Below the pieces are notes generated by a model. It had not been told where the DNA came from and made no database searches. It was given only the letters and a program-made list of their open reading frames with translations. Shown here piece after piece: positions 33,766-42,616 of a stretch of 64,000 nt of DNA. A program made the translations under genes and the position numbers. This DNA is from Winogradskyella aurantia (GTDB taxonomy: Bacteria; Bacteroidota; Bacteroidia; Flavobacteriales; Flavobacteriaceae), in contig NZ_NGJN01000005.1 in NCBI RefSeq assembly GCF_002266855.1, positions 186,001 to 250,000 on the forward strand, in the 5' to 3' direction. Within the stretch, counting starts at the first letter, position 1; each line of letters opens with the position of its first letter.

Positions 33766-34623
33766 TTAAAAATAAGTGTTTAGTATCCGTTTGACGGATC
33801 CATAGTATGAAGATCCAAAAAGGTTAAGATGTACCAAAAGAAAGTACAATTGATAAATGTCTAGTCTAGCGGAAGCGTTTATCGTTTTTGGATGTACGTC
33901 ATGGTACGCCTCGTAAAACGCATCGTGAAATCCTCCAAAGAGTTTGCTCATGGCAATGTCAACCTCACTATGACCATAATAGACAGCGGGATCGATGAGG
34001 TAGGGTAAACCATCCTTTGAAAACAGGTAGTTGCCACTCCATAAATCGCCATGAAGTAAGGCTGGTTTTACATGTTCAAATAAAGGTTTTAGTACTGTTT
34101 TTAAAGATTTGATGGATGGAATTTCCGAGTGACTTAGCTTGCCACTTTCCACAGCTAAATTCATCTGATAAAGCAGTCTATGCTCAACATAAAAGTCGGT
34201 CCAATTGGAGGATTGGGTGTTGATTTGGGCTAAGCTACCAATAAAATTATCTTGGGATAGCCCAAATTGAGCTACGCCATGCTGGTGCAGTTTTGCTAGT
34301 TGGGAGCCCAGAAGGGCGAAGTCATTAGAAGCTCCAGTTCTGGATTCTATAAATTCTAAGATCAAAAATGACGAACTATCAAATGTGTCATGTCCTATAA
34401 CTTCGGGTGTTTTAATGGTGTTGGTTTGTGCAATAGATTTAAGTCCAAAGGCTTCAGCCTTGAACATGGCAGACGCCTTTTCATTTGTGCTAAGTTTTAA
34501 CACATAATCCTTTGAGTCGGTTTCAAGTTTGAATACAGAGGCGGTGTCACCTCCCGTTAACTTCTGTGTAGCGATAATAGGTGTATTGAGAAGTGATTCA
34601 AGGTGTGAAATCAAGTTCTCCAT
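33766..34623 (-). CDS. Fructosamine kinase family protein
   Basis: A 285-residue kinase of the fructosamine/ketosamine-3-kinase family, which phosphorylates sugar-modified lysines so that the adduct falls apart. The protein-kinase-like fold is shown by the N-lobe GGDTASVFKLETDSKDYVLKLS with its ATP-binding lysine, the catalytic loop LLHGDLWSGNYLF (Brenner motif HGDxxxxN) and the metal-binding LIDPAVYYG. Length matches bacterial members. It lies 16 bp upstream of nothing coding in its own direction except the secreted endonuclease, with which it shares strand but probably not function; the 142-bp gap after purL suggests its own promoter. The native substrate is not known. Confidence 0.88.
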   Translation of the reverse strand: MENLISHLESLLNTPIIATQKLTGGDTASVFKLETDSKDYVLKLSTNEKASAMFKAEAFGLKSIAQTNTIKTPEVIGHDTFDSSSFLILEFIESRTGASNDFALLGSQLAKLHQHGVAQFGLSQDNFIGSLAQINTQSSNWTDFYVEHRLLYQMNLAVESGKLSHSEIPSIKSLKTVLKPLFEHVKPALLHGDLWSGNYLFSKDGLPYLIDPAVYYGHSEVDIAMSKLFGGFHDAFYEAYHDVHPKTINASARLDIYQLYFLLVHLNLFGSSYYGSVKRILNTYF

Positions 34624-34639
34624 GGTTTGAAATAGCTTC

Positions 34640-36487
34640 TTACAATTTTATGATCTTCTTACTTATGAACTGCTTATCTTTTTCTAATGTAAGAAGGTAT
34701 ATGCCTTTCTTTAAATTTGAAACATCTATTCTACCATCAAAGAGGTTTCCCTTATCTATTAAATTACCAAGTATGGAGTAAATTTTAAAGTCTACCGCTT
34801 CAGAAATGTTAAGATATATATATGGGCCCTTTACAGGATTTGGATGAATCTTTAAATGATTAAATTCAGCATCTGAAACGCTTAGAGGGTTATAGCAGGT
34901 CCAAGAAAGATTATCCATTGCAACCCTTGCGCTTCCCGAATCATTATCCTGAATAATCACTTGGATATTACCTTCAATATCAATATCGTTAATCGTTACA
35001 TTTTGGACGGAATTAGAATATGCAATAGTTCCAACACTATTTCCATTGACAACAACATCTAGATTCCCATCAGTACCGGAAAATATCCGTTGTGTTGTAA
35101 GTGAAAGACTTTTAATACCGCCCGAAACCACCGGAGAAGTTAATCTACCATCCGTGTCATCCCTAAAATCTATCGCAATAGCTCTACTTCCAGCAATGGT
35201 TCTATCTGTTCTCGCTTCGGCAGCACTCCAAGTACCGTTAGGGCCAACCCAGCTGCGGTTGGTGTATTGGCTGTTATCGGCAGGTATATTTTCAAAATCC
35301 TCGGAGGCACATTCGTTAGAGCCCGATCCATTGTTTGTCGTGGTTTCACAGGCTTGATTACTGAAATCAGAGGTATTACCTGCAGCATCCTTGGCTTTAA
35401 TGGTAAAGCAGTAGTTAGTGTCAGGAATCAATCCGTTAACTGTAAATGACGTATTCGGTGTGGTGTTACTTAAAATGCCATCGGTGTAAATATCATAGGC
35501 GGTTACACCTACATTATCGGATGCCGCTGTCCAAGATAATTCAATGGAATTATCGGTTGGATTCGAAGTTGAGAGATCGCTTATGGTAGATGGCGCCTCA
35601 TTATCATTTGTTACAGACCATATTAAGCTTACATAGTTTGGGTTATCAACAAATGGATTTCTATTATTCTGATAATTGAAGACCACATTATTCCTGTCGA
35701 TTTCTCTCTGGGATACAGGGTCATTCTCATGCCAAGTTAGAAGAATGTTTAAAAAGGGATCTGCAATGGCCTTGTTATTACTGCCATCAAACATAGGATA
35801 GTCGCCCCAGTTATCTACTAAATCTTCATAGCGCGTTACAAAATAAAAGTACATTCTTGCCACATCGCCCTTAAACTCATCTATGGGTTCAAAAACAGTT
35901 CCTGTGTAACCAGCGGAATAGCCACTGTTCAAATTCCCTCCTGCTTTAGACCCATTAAGAGTTGGATTGGATATTCCACTTTGAGAAATTAATTGGGAGT
36001 CATCAACTACACCAAATGGTAGATTGCTTCTTAAGCCATTGACGCGTCCATCCGTGGGAACAACGTGATGCCCATCATCTACCATGGGACTAGCATTACC
36101 AACGGTAGAACGTGGAATGATATGTTCCTTATTATAACATTGGCCTTCACCATTGAAATTACCAGTACATTCATCAGTGCCAAAAAAATAAACATAAGGA
36201 TCAACACCGTCCGGGTTTTCGGAATAGATATCTAGAATACTATTATCGTTTTCATAGTAGAGGTCTAAATCACTATTCGCATAGAGTCCGTCTAAGTTAT
36301 CCCCTTGGTCTAAATGTGTAAATTCTGTTGATAGACCGTCTGAAACATCGTCGATGATCTGTTTTAATTGAGTTTTTAAAGCGTATCCTTCTAGGCCCAG
36401 AGCTGAATCATAATAATTGGCCGGGATTTGGGAATAACCCAAAAATGAAACGATTAAAAAACATAGTAGAATGTAAAATTGTCTCAT
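34640..36487 (-). CDS. Secreted endonuclease I with fibronectin III and T9SS tail
   Basis: Large exported nuclease (615 residues). A signal peptide covers residues 1-19. Endonuclease I spans about 20-295, with the catalytic motif CYNKEHIIPRS, the zinc/metal region DGHHVVPTDGRVNGLRSN and FKGDVARMYFYFVTRYED. One fibronectin type III domain follows (about 300-385: APSTISDLS to CETTTN), then a beta-rich module of carbohydrate-binding type (about 395-525), and a type IX secretion tail (about 535-615: HPNPVKG, FKIYSILGNLIDKG, LKKGIYLLTLE and KKIIKL). It would degrade extracellular DNA or RNA for phosphate and nucleosides. Just 16 bp separate it from the kinase-like gene, the next gene in its direction. 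Confidence 0.92.
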   Translation of the reverse strand: MRQFYILLCFLIVSFLGYSQIPANYYDSALGLEGYALKTQLKQIIDDVSDGLSTEFTHLDQGDNLDGLYANSDLDLYYENDNSILDIYSENPDGVDPYVYFFGTDECTGNFNGEGQCYNKEHIIPRSTVGNASPMVDDGHHVVPTDGRVNGLRSNLPFGVVDDSQLISQSGISNPTLNGSKAGGNLNSGYSAGYTGTVFEPIDEFKGDVARMYFYFVTRYEDLVDNWGDYPMFDGSNNKAIADPFLNILLTWHENDPVSQREIDRNNVVFNYQNNRNPFVDNPNYVSLIWSVTNDNEAPSTISDLSTSNPTDNSIELSWTAASDNVGVTAYDIYTDGILSNTTPNTSFTVNGLIPDTNYCFTIKAKDAAGNTSDFSNQACETTTNNGSGSNECASEDFENIPADNSQYTNRSWVGPNGTWSAAEARTDRTIAGSRAIAIDFRDDTDGRLTSPVVSGGIKSLSLTTQRIFSGTDGNLDVVVNGNSVGTIAYSNSVQNVTINDIDIEGNIQVIIQDNDSGSARVAMDNLSWTCYNPLSVSDAEFNHLKIHPNPVKGPYIYLNISEAVDFKIYSILGNLIDKGNLFDGRIDVSNLKKGIYLLTLEKDKQFISKKIIKL

Positions 36488-36505
36488 AGTGACGTTTGTA
36501 AAGCT

Positions 36506-37723
36506 CTAATCTTCTGACCTTTCCAATAAAGCCATATAAAACCCATCAAAACCAGATTTATGTGCCAATATCTTTTTGTCTTTTACAAATTTAAAATTTT
36601 TCCCTTCGGCTGAGGTTAAAAAACTATCAATTTGATTCTCATTTTCAAAAGGAAGTATGGAACATGTGGCATACACCATCTTACCGCCAGGTTTTACCAT
36701 TCTTGAATATTGACTCAACAGTTCTGCTTGGGTTTTCTTAATGTCTTCAATGAAACTTGGCCCCAGTTTCCATTTTGCATCAGGGTTTCGTCTTAGCACA
36801 CCCAAACCAGAACAAGGTGCGTCGATTAACAAGCGATCGGCCTTATCATATAGTTTTTTTATAGGTTTGGTTGAATCTATAACTTTCATTTCAATGTTGT
36901 GAACATCATTGCGTTTGGCCCTTACTTTAAGCTTCTTCAATTTACTTTCGTAAATATCCATAGCTATAATTTGTCCTTTGTTCTCCATAAGTGAAGCAAG
37001 GTGTAAGGTTTTGCCACCAGCGCCTGCACAAGCATCAACAACTTTCATACCCGGTTTAACTTCCAAATATGCGGCTACCAATTGCGACGATGCATCCTGA
37101 ACTTCAAACCATCCCTTTTTAAAGGCTTCTGTTTTAAAAACATTCGCCCGCTCGGTCAATTTGAGAGCAGAAGGATATCCCTCTAAAAACTCAGTTTCAA
37201 TCTCTTCCGATTGCAATTGTTGTTGTAGGTCTTTTTTGGTCGTCTTAAGCGTATTGACACGAAGAATAACATCAGCTTGTTCATTCTGCATAGCTATTTC
37301 TTTAGTCCATATAGCTTCCCCGAGTTCTTTTACGCCAAGGTCATCCATCCAATCTGGAATTGACTCCTTGAATTTTCTAATTTTTGAAAGCTCATCGAAA
37401 CGACCTTTGATTTTTCGTGAAGGCGTATCTGTAAAGTATTTCCAGTCAGGTAATTTTATACCTTTTAAGGTCGCCCATACGGCAAAGATTCTCCAAAGAT
37501 TGTCTCGTTGGTAAGGTGCCTTTACATCTGCGATTTCAGAGTAAAGACGTTTATAGCGGACAATTTCATAAACCGTTTCCGCAATAAATCCACGGTCTCG
37601 ACTTCCCCAGCGCTTATCGCGTTTTAATAATTGTTGTATGACCTTATCGGCATAGTCACCTTCATTAAAAATGAGATGTAATCCATCAATAACCGCAAAA
37701 CATAAGTTTCTGTGTAGTCGCAT
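36506..37723 (-). CDS. RsmB/NOP-family RNA cytosine-C5 methyltransferase
   Basis: SAM-dependent m5C methyltransferase acting on rRNA or tRNA. The catalytic domain has the SAM loop VVDACAGAGGKTLHLA, the motif IV cysteine DAPCSGLGVLRRNPD and the motif VI nucleophile TCSILPFENE. An N-terminal region of about 130 residues resembles the NusB-like/adaptor part of RsmB proteins. I chose ATG 37723 (MRLHRNLCFAVID, 405 residues); an upstream start at 37756 would add 11 residues over the promoter. The exact target base cannot be told, so I leave out rsmB as a symbol. The secreted nuclease gene follows after 18 bp. Confidence 0.9.
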   Translation of the reverse strand: MRLHRNLCFAVIDGLHLIFNEGDYADKVIQQLLKRDKRWGSRDRGFIAETVYEIVRYKRLYSEIADVKAPYQRDNLWRIFAVWATLKGIKLPDWKYFTDTPSRKIKGRFDELSKIRKFKESIPDWMDDLGVKELGEAIWTKEIAMQNEQADVILRVNTLKTTKKDLQQQLQSEEIETEFLEGYPSALKLTERANVFKTEAFKKGWFEVQDASSQLVAAYLEVKPGMKVVDACAGAGGKTLHLASLMENKGQIIAMDIYESKLKKLKVRAKRNDVHNIEMKVIDSTKPIKKLYDKADRLLIDAPCSGLGVLRRNPDAKWKLGPSFIEDIKKTQAELLSQYSRMVKPGGKMVYATCSILPFENENQIDSFLTSAEGKNFKFVKDKKILAHKSGFDGFYMALLERSED

Positions 37724-37743
37724 GTTAAAAAAATATAAGCGTG

Positions 37744-37751
37744 CAAAGGTA
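37744..37751 (-). promoter_or_regulatory. -7 element of the methyltransferase promoter
   Basis: Minus-strand TACCTTTG followed by CA fits the flavobacterial consensus TAnnTTTG and lies 20 bp before the chosen start at 37723, which supports that start over 37756. Confidence 0.55.
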
Positions 37752-37815
37752 CACAAATGATTAATTGTTGTCTTGTTAATTATAGAGTTTTCTATTTTTA
37801 TAGAAATTTGAAATT

Positions 37816-38886
37816 ATGCGTGTTTTAATAGCCTTATGGCTTATACTTTTTTCTCTGGGTTGTGACCAACAGATTAAAACCGAGAAAAAGACCCAGCGGA
37901 AATTATCCAATATTTGGATAGAAGATATTTTATTGGATTCTATATTGAGCACACGGACAATTGATGTAATTGATAGTAATGTTTATTATGGTGCTCAAGA
38001 TGGAAGGATAGGGGCATTTCTAGAGGATGGTCGTCACGTTTCCGACCGTTATCATCTGGATTCCATTTACCCGTCATTCCGGTCTTCAGCTTTCAATGGT
38101 AAAAGTCTGTTTTATTTAAGCATCGAATCTCCTACATTGTTATATAAAATTGAGAAAAATCAAAAATTAAACGCATATACTGAAGCAAATTTGGTCTATA
38201 AGGAAAACCACCCAAAAGCCTTTTATGATTCTATGGATTTCTGGGATGAAAAGGAGGGTATTGCCATTGGAGACCCTACGGATAATTGTATGAGTATAAT
38301 TATAACTAGAGATGGCGGCGAGACGTGGACAAAACTATCTTGCGAGGTTTTGCCAAAAATTGAAGAAGGTGAAGCCGCATTTGCAGCAAGCGATACCAAT
38401 ATTGCCATTGTTGGCGACCATACTTGGGTGGCAACAGGAGGAAAAGCTAGTAGAGTCTTATATTCTCCAAATCGAGGCAAAACTTGGGACGTGTTTAATA
38501 CCCCAATTGCGCAGGGTAAAGAAACTACGGGGATATATTCCATAGATTTTTACGATGCACAACATGGTTTTGCTATTGGTGGTGATTACACGAAACCTGA
38601 TGATTCATTAGCCAATAAAATCAGAACTTCAAATGGAGGTAAAACTTGGAAACGTGTTGCCGATGGTAAATCTCCAGGCTACAGAAGCTGCGTGCAGTAT
38701 ATCCCAGGTAGAAAAGGCCGTGAATTGGTAGCTGTAGGTTTTAAAGGAATCGATTATAGTGATGATGCTGGTGAACATTGGACGCATTTAAGCGATGAAA
38801 GTTTTTATACCATTAGATTCTTAAACGATACTATTGCTTATGCGGCGGGGAAGGGACGTATTAGCAAGCTTACGTTTAGGGAGTAA
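37816..38886 (+). CDS. Ycf48-like / BNR-repeat propeller lipoprotein
   Basis: A 356-residue exported protein. The N-terminus (MRVLIALWLILFSLGC) is a lipoprotein-type signal with C16 as the likely lipidated residue, though the box is not ideal. At least four Asp-box turns are visible: TRDGGETWTKL, SPNRGKTWDVF, TSNGGKTWKRV and SDDAGEHWTHL, which mark sialidase/Ycf48-type beta-propellers. Many such genes are annotated oxidoreductase in flavobacteria, but I see no cofactor site. An assembly or binding role is more likely. It diverges from the methyltransferase gene, and a bidirectional terminator separates it from the next minus-strand gene. Confidence 0.75.
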   Translation: MRVLIALWLILFSLGCDQQIKTEKKTQRKLSNIWIEDILLDSILSTRTIDVIDSNVYYGAQDGRIGAFLEDGRHVSDRYHLDSIYPSFRSSAFNGKSLFYLSIESPTLLYKIEKNQKLNAYTEANLVYKENHPKAFYDSMDFWDEKEGIAIGDPTDNCMSIIITRDGGETWTKLSCEVLPKIEEGEAAFAASDTNIAIVGDHTWVATGGKASRVLYSPNRGKTWDVFNTPIAQGKETTGIYSIDFYDAQHGFAIGGDYTKPDDSLANKIRTSNGGKTWKRVADGKSPGYRSCVQYIPGRKGRELVAVGFKGIDYSDDAGEHWTHLSDESFYTIRFLNDTIAYAAGKGRISKLTFRE

Positions 38887-38887
38887 A

Positions 38888-38912
38888 AAAAGAAGCCGAT
38901 GTGGCTTCTTTT
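38888..38912. terminator. Bidirectional terminator between convergent genes
   Basis: A 10-bp perfect stem, AAAAGAAGCC (38888-38897) with its complement (38903-38912), has a 5-nt loop. A- and T-runs flank it, so it can end both the propeller gene and the sigma-factor operon. Confidence 0.85.
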
Positions 38913-38915
38913 ATC

Positions 38916-39368
38916 TTAGTCTCTTTTGCCGCGACTATTGCGCATCTCTTTTAAGCGTTCTAGAAGTTTTCGGTTGAACTCGTCTTCTGCGCGCTTGAGG
39001 CGAATGATTTTTTTAGAGGAGATAATACCTTTCAAATCGCTCATTAAATCGATCTTGGCGCGATGCATTTTATCTTCGGCAGCGATGAGGTCTTGCAAAA
39101 GTATGTCTGCTTCACTGTCTGACATATCAGGATTGTTTCTCATTTTCATCTTGATATTACGCATATCCTCATTTCTTACCTTTTCGGTTTTGGTCTCAAA
39201 TTGATTGTAAACTGGCCAAAACTTGGTAGCTTCATCTGGTGTAAGGCTTAATTGCTCTGTAATAAAAGCTATTTTTTGGGCTTTTATGCGCTCTCGCAAT
39301 TTTTCACCACCTTGGGCAAAGCTTGAGAAACTCAGTAAAAACAGTACTATGGCTATAAATTTTTTCAT
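38916..39368 (-). CDS. Periplasmic Spy/CpxP-like sensor protein
   Basis: A 150-residue protein with a signal peptide (MKKFIAIVLFLLSFSSFAQ) and an all-helical, highly charged mature part. The segment ITEQLSLTPDEATKFWPVYNQFE resembles the LTxxQ-type helices of Spy/CpxP and of heavy-metal-resistance proteins, and the C-terminal helix is rich in arginine and lysine (KIIRLKRAEDEFNRKLLERL). Spy-like proteins are periplasmic chaperones or stress sensors. It is the third gene of a sigma factor, anti-sigma-like, Spy-like set, which suggests feedback on that signalling system. The family link rests on pattern, not a search. Confidence 0.65.
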   Translation of the reverse strand: MKKFIAIVLFLLSFSSFAQGGEKLRERIKAQKIAFITEQLSLTPDEATKFWPVYNQFETKTEKVRNEDMRNIKMKMRNNPDMSDSEADILLQDLIAAEDKMHRAKIDLMSDLKGIISSKKIIRLKRAEDEFNRKLLERLKEMRNSRGKRD

Positions 39369-39378
39369 GGTGTTTAAC

Positions 39379-39879
39379 TTATTTTAAGATGGATTCTAAA
39401 TCGACATTTTCAATGAGATAGTTTTCTAAATACCCTTCATTATAGTCGGTTTCAGTAATTATAAAGTCTTCCTCTAACAAGTCGGCGTCTGAGAGCAACT
39501 CCGCCAATTCATAACTGTCTAAATCGCTATTTTCTAAATAGGTTTCTACCATTTCAACAGTCAAAGAAGGACTGTTATTTTTATTAAGGAAAACCGCAAG
39601 GGCCAACATCAATGACGCAGCGATGCCAGCTACATAATAAAAGGTTTTTCTAGAGCGGAGACTAATGACTGGTTTTTGGTCGTTCTTGATTTTTTCGAAA
39701 AGTTTATCTTCAAAAGAATTGAAATAATCTGTTGGCACTTGATAACCTGGAGTCTTAATACCTTCTATAGTCTCTTTTTTGTTCAGTTGTTCTAATAATC
39801 GTTCATCAAAGGAATCAAAGTAATTCTTTGGGGTTTTAAAACCTGTTGATTTTACGGTATTTAATTTATCTCTTTTCAT
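39379..39879 (-). CDS. Putative anti-sigma factor, single-pass membrane protein
   Basis: A 166-residue protein with a charged cytoplasmic part (about 1-85), one membrane helix near residues 88-107 (FYYVAGIAASLMLALAVFL) and an acidic outer part. The cytoplasmic part contains an internal repeat: TGFKTPKNYFDSFDERLLEQL and PGYQVPTDYFNSFEDKLFEKI (near 12-33 and 44-64). The gene starts 69 bp after the sigma-factor stop. Position and topology fit an anti-sigma factor, but it lacks the zinc-binding HxxxCxxC motif of common families. The repeat may be the sigma-binding element; this is an inference. Confidence 0.6.
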   Translation of the reverse strand: MKRDKLNTVKSTGFKTPKNYFDSFDERLLEQLNKKETIEGIKTPGYQVPTDYFNSFEDKLFEKIKNDQKPVISLRSRKTFYYVAGIAASLMLALAVFLNKNNSPSLTVEMVETYLENSDLDSYELAELLSDADLLEEDFIITETDYNEGYLENYLIENVDLESILK

Positions 39880-39947
39880 TGATTGATTTCGTATTCTTGA
39901 AACCTTTTGTTGTTCTACCCTATTTGACTTGTAAAGTTGGCAATAGT

Positions 39948-40517
39948 TTAATGATCAGTTAAAAAGGTTTCTATTTTTTTTACGGCAATATGGTACGAGG
40001 CCTTTAGTGCACCTTCACTAGTTTCGAGTATTTCTGACATATCTTTATAGGTAATGTTATCAAAATATTTCATGTTAAACACAAGTTGTTGTTTTTGTGG
40101 TAGAGTAGCGATAGCTTTTTGCAGCTTGAGCTGAATCTCATCACCTTCAAAATACACGTCAGCCTGCAAATTATTTATGGCATTGTTTTGGTGCTCTTCA
40201 TTAGTGATTTGTAGGCGTCTGGCTTTTTTGTTTAAAAAGGTAATTGACTCGTTGGTTGCAATCCTATATAACCAAGAATACAATTTGCTGTCACCTTTAA
40301 ATTTATCTATGTTTTTATAAACCTTGATAAAAGTGTTTTGAAGAACATCATCAGCATCGTCATGGCTCACTACAATTTTTCGAACATGCCAATATAAGCG
40401 TTCCTTATATAGCTGTAATAACTCTTTAAAGGCCGTTTCCTTGGTTGTTGGCTCTTGCAATCGTATTATAAAGTTGGGCTCATTTTTCAAATGATTGGAC
40501 TTTGATACTAAGACCAA
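39948..40517 (-). CDS. ECF-type RNA polymerase sigma factor
   Basis: A 189-residue extracytoplasmic-function sigma factor. Region 2 is seen around YWHVRKIVVSHDDADDVLQNTFIKVYKNI and the following DKFKGDSKLYSWLYRIATNESI; region 4 is the C-terminal LPQKQQLVFNMKYFDNITYKDMSEILETSEGALKAS helix-turn-helix. The start appears to be TTG at 40517; no ATG lies in frame before conserved sequence. Anti-sigma-like and Spy-like genes follow on the same strand, a typical envelope-stress arrangement. Its target promoters cannot be read from this window. Confidence 0.9.
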   Translation of the reverse strand: MVLVSKSNHLKNEPNFIIRLQEPTTKETAFKELLQLYKERLYWHVRKIVVSHDDADDVLQNTFIKVYKNIDKFKGDSKLYSWLYRIATNESITFLNKKARRLQITNEEHQNNAINNLQADVYFEGDEIQLKLQKAIATLPQKQQLVFNMKYFDNITYKDMSEILETSEGALKASYHIAVKKIETFLTDH

Positions 40518-40645
40518 GTAAATGAATAAAGGTTTAATTAAAAAACTAATTTTTTATGAAATATATTAAATAACTGTAAATCAGTATATTAAAAATAAAA
40601 ACATCGATAAAGAGTTAAATAAAATCGATAAAATGCATTTTTTTC

Positions 40646-40676
40646 TTGCTTGGTATGTTTTTTTGTTATATGTTTG
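40646..40676 (+). promoter_or_regulatory. Orphan plus-strand promoter before a two-hairpin element
   Basis: TTG (40646-40648), a 20-bp spacer and TATGTTTG (40669-40676) match the Bacteroidota promoter pattern. No plus-strand gene follows; what follows is the pair of hairpins at 40697-40759. Confidence 0.45.
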
Positions 40677-40681
40677 AACTG

Positions 40682-40760
40682 CTTAACCTATTAACCGTTA
40701 CCAGTGTCCCCAAATCTGGTAACAAAAAAGAAGGATGCACGTAACAGTGCATCCTTTTTG
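40682..40760 (+). ncRNA. Candidate small RNA with two hairpins
   Basis: From the orphan promoter, transcription would start near 40682. The RNA would form a first stem GTTACCAG (40697-40704) with CTGGTAAC (40716-40723) and an 11-nt loop, then a terminator-like stem AAGGATGCAC (40731-40740) with GTGCATCCTT (40747-40756) ending in T residues. The second hairpin is also a reasonable terminator for the exporter gene on the other strand, so only the first hairpin and promoter are unexplained. The 40518-40783 gap holds no other feature I can support. Confidence 0.35.
40731..40759. terminator. Bidirectional terminator after the MsbA-type exporter gene
   Basis: A perfect 10-bp stem (40731-40740 with 40747-40756) has a 6-nt loop, with A-rich sequence on one side and T-rich on the other. 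It lies 28 bp beyond the stop of the exporter gene at 40784. Confidence 0.85.
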
Positions 40761-40783
40761 ATTTTAATACTACAGAAAGTTCA

Positions 40784-42613
40784 TTAGGAATCAAAACTCT
40801 GCATTTCGACGAGTTTCTTATAGATTCCTTGTTTTTTGATTAATTCGGTGTGGGTACCTTGCTCTGCAATTTCACCTTTATGCATCACTGCGATAAGATC
40901 GGCATTTTGAATGGTAGAAAGACGATGAGCTATTACGATGGAGGTCCTATTTTTCATCATATTCTCAAGTGCATCTTGCACCAATCGCTCACTTTCAGTG
41001 TCTAGAGCAGAGGTTGCTTCATCTAAAATCATGATGGGAGGATTTTTTAAAACTGCTCTGGCAATACTTAATCGTTGTTTTTGCCCACCAGATAATTTAT
41101 TACCTGAGTCACCAATATTGGTTTCAATGCCCTGGGGTAAGTTCTTAACAAATTCCCAAGCATTGGCTATTTTAAGTGCCTTGATAATCTCCTCATCACT
41201 AGCGGTTTCTTTACCAATCCTTAAGTTATTGGCAACGGAATCGTTGAACAAAATAGAGTCTTGAGTGACTAGCCCCATAAGATTTCGCAATGAACTTTTG
41301 GTTAAATCCTTAATGTTTTCGCCATCAATTGTTATACTGCCATCATTAACGTCATAAAAACGGGTAACGAGATTTGCTATGGTGCTTTTGCCGCTGCCAG
41401 ATTGTCCTACTAAGGCCACGCTTTTTCCCTTGGGTACGGTAAGGGTAAAATTCTTAAGTACGAGCTCATCTTCATACTTAAAGGAAATGTTGTTGAGTTT
41501 AATGTCGGAGTTGAAGGTCCGTTTTTCTATAGCATTTGGCTTATCCTCTAAAGGGGAGGGGGTATTCAGTATTTCTAAAACCCTATCTGCTGCCGCATTA
41601 CCAGATTTTACTTTGTAACTCGCCTTGCTTATAGCTTTCGCAGGCGTAAGGATTTGATATGCCAAGGCCATATAGCCAATAAATGCACCTCCAGAAAGCG
41701 TATTGTCAACAAGGACCATACTACCGCCGTACCATAATAAAGCAGCAATAGTGACAATACCCAAGAATTCACTGGTTGGCGATGCTAAATTTTGTCTATT
41801 CAAAAGTGAATTCGAAAATTTATAAAAGCGAGTGGTCGAGTTTTGAAACTTTTTGCTGAACCGTGCCTCGGCATTGAACCCTTTGATCACCTTTAAACCA
41901 CCGAGAGTTTCTTCTAAGGTGGAAAGAAATAGACCCTGCTCGGTTTGAACCCTGTTCGATTTCTTTTTAAGGCTCTTTCCTATTCTTGAAATTATAAAAC
42001 CCGATATAGGGATAAACAAGAATACGAAAATTGTGAGTTTCATTGATATCGTAAACATGGCTATTATGGCGAACAAAATAGTGAGCGGTTCTTTTACAAT
42101 CAGCTCCAAAACAGCTAAAAGCGAATTTTTAACTTCGTCGACATCACCCGATATTCGAGCTATGATATCGCCTTTTTTCTTTTCTGAATAATAGGAAATA
42201 GGCAAGGTTATAATTTTGTCATAAATCTCATTCCGTAAATCCTTAAGAACGCCATTGCGCAAAAACGTGATGAAATAAAGGCCCAAATAATTGAATAGGT
42301 TCTTTAAAAGAAACAATGAAATAATCAGTATAATCATATACAATAACGAGCGCTGGGCGCCGTATTGTTCTGATGTAGAGGTAATGATATAATTAATGTA
42401 ATTTTCCAGGTAATCCTTGAGGTCGCTGATACCCGAATATAAAGGCTTCTTGTACACCTTCTCGCCCTCTCCAAATAACACGTTTATCATGGGCATAAGA
42501 GAAATCATGGCCATGGTGCTAAATAAGGCGTAAAAAACATTAGAGATAATATTTAATATACCGTAACGCTTATAGGGAATTATGAATCTAGATAATTTCT
42601 TGAGGTAATCCAT
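40784..42613 (-). CDS. MsbA-type ABC exporter (fused permease and ATPase)
   Basis: A 609-residue half-transporter that would work as a homodimer. Six membrane helices fill residues 1-330; the ATPase domain has Walker A VGQSGSGKST, the Q-loop VTQDS, the signature LSGGQKQRLSIARAV and Walker B IMILDEATSALD, followed by the switch histidine IVIAHRLST. Homologues export lipid A core, lipids or drugs. The neighbouring phosphohexomutase gene ends 4 bp upstream on the same strand, and the glycosyltransferase gene precedes it, so envelope glycolipid export is a plausible role, but the substrate is not shown by sequence. Confidence 0.92.
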   Translation of the reverse strand: MDYLKKLSRFIIPYKRYGILNIISNVFYALFSTMAMISLMPMINVLFGEGEKVYKKPLYSGISDLKDYLENYINYIITSTSEQYGAQRSLLYMIILIISLFLLKNLFNYLGLYFITFLRNGVLKDLRNEIYDKIITLPISYYSEKKKGDIIARISGDVDEVKNSLLAVLELIVKEPLTILFAIIAMFTISMKLTIFVFLFIPISGFIISRIGKSLKKKSNRVQTEQGLFLSTLEETLGGLKVIKGFNAEARFSKKFQNSTTRFYKFSNSLLNRQNLASPTSEFLGIVTIAALLWYGGSMVLVDNTLSGGAFIGYMALAYQILTPAKAISKASYKVKSGNAAADRVLEILNTPSPLEDKPNAIEKRTFNSDIKLNNISFKYEDELVLKNFTLTVPKGKSVALVGQSGSGKSTIANLVTRFYDVNDGSITIDGENIKDLTKSSLRNLMGLVTQDSILFNDSVANNLRIGKETASDEEIIKALKIANAWEFVKNLPQGIETNIGDSGNKLSGGQKQRLSIARAVLKNPPIMILDEATSALDTESERLVQDALENMMKNRTSIVIAHRLSTIQNADLIAVMHKGEIAEQGTHTELIKKQGIYKKLVEMQSFDS

Positions 42614-42616
42614 GTA

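Noticed and set aside
40697..40723. Operator for the ECF sigma gene
   Set aside because: The dyad is about 180 bp upstream of the sigma start with no minus-strand promoter near it; it fits the small-RNA candidate better.
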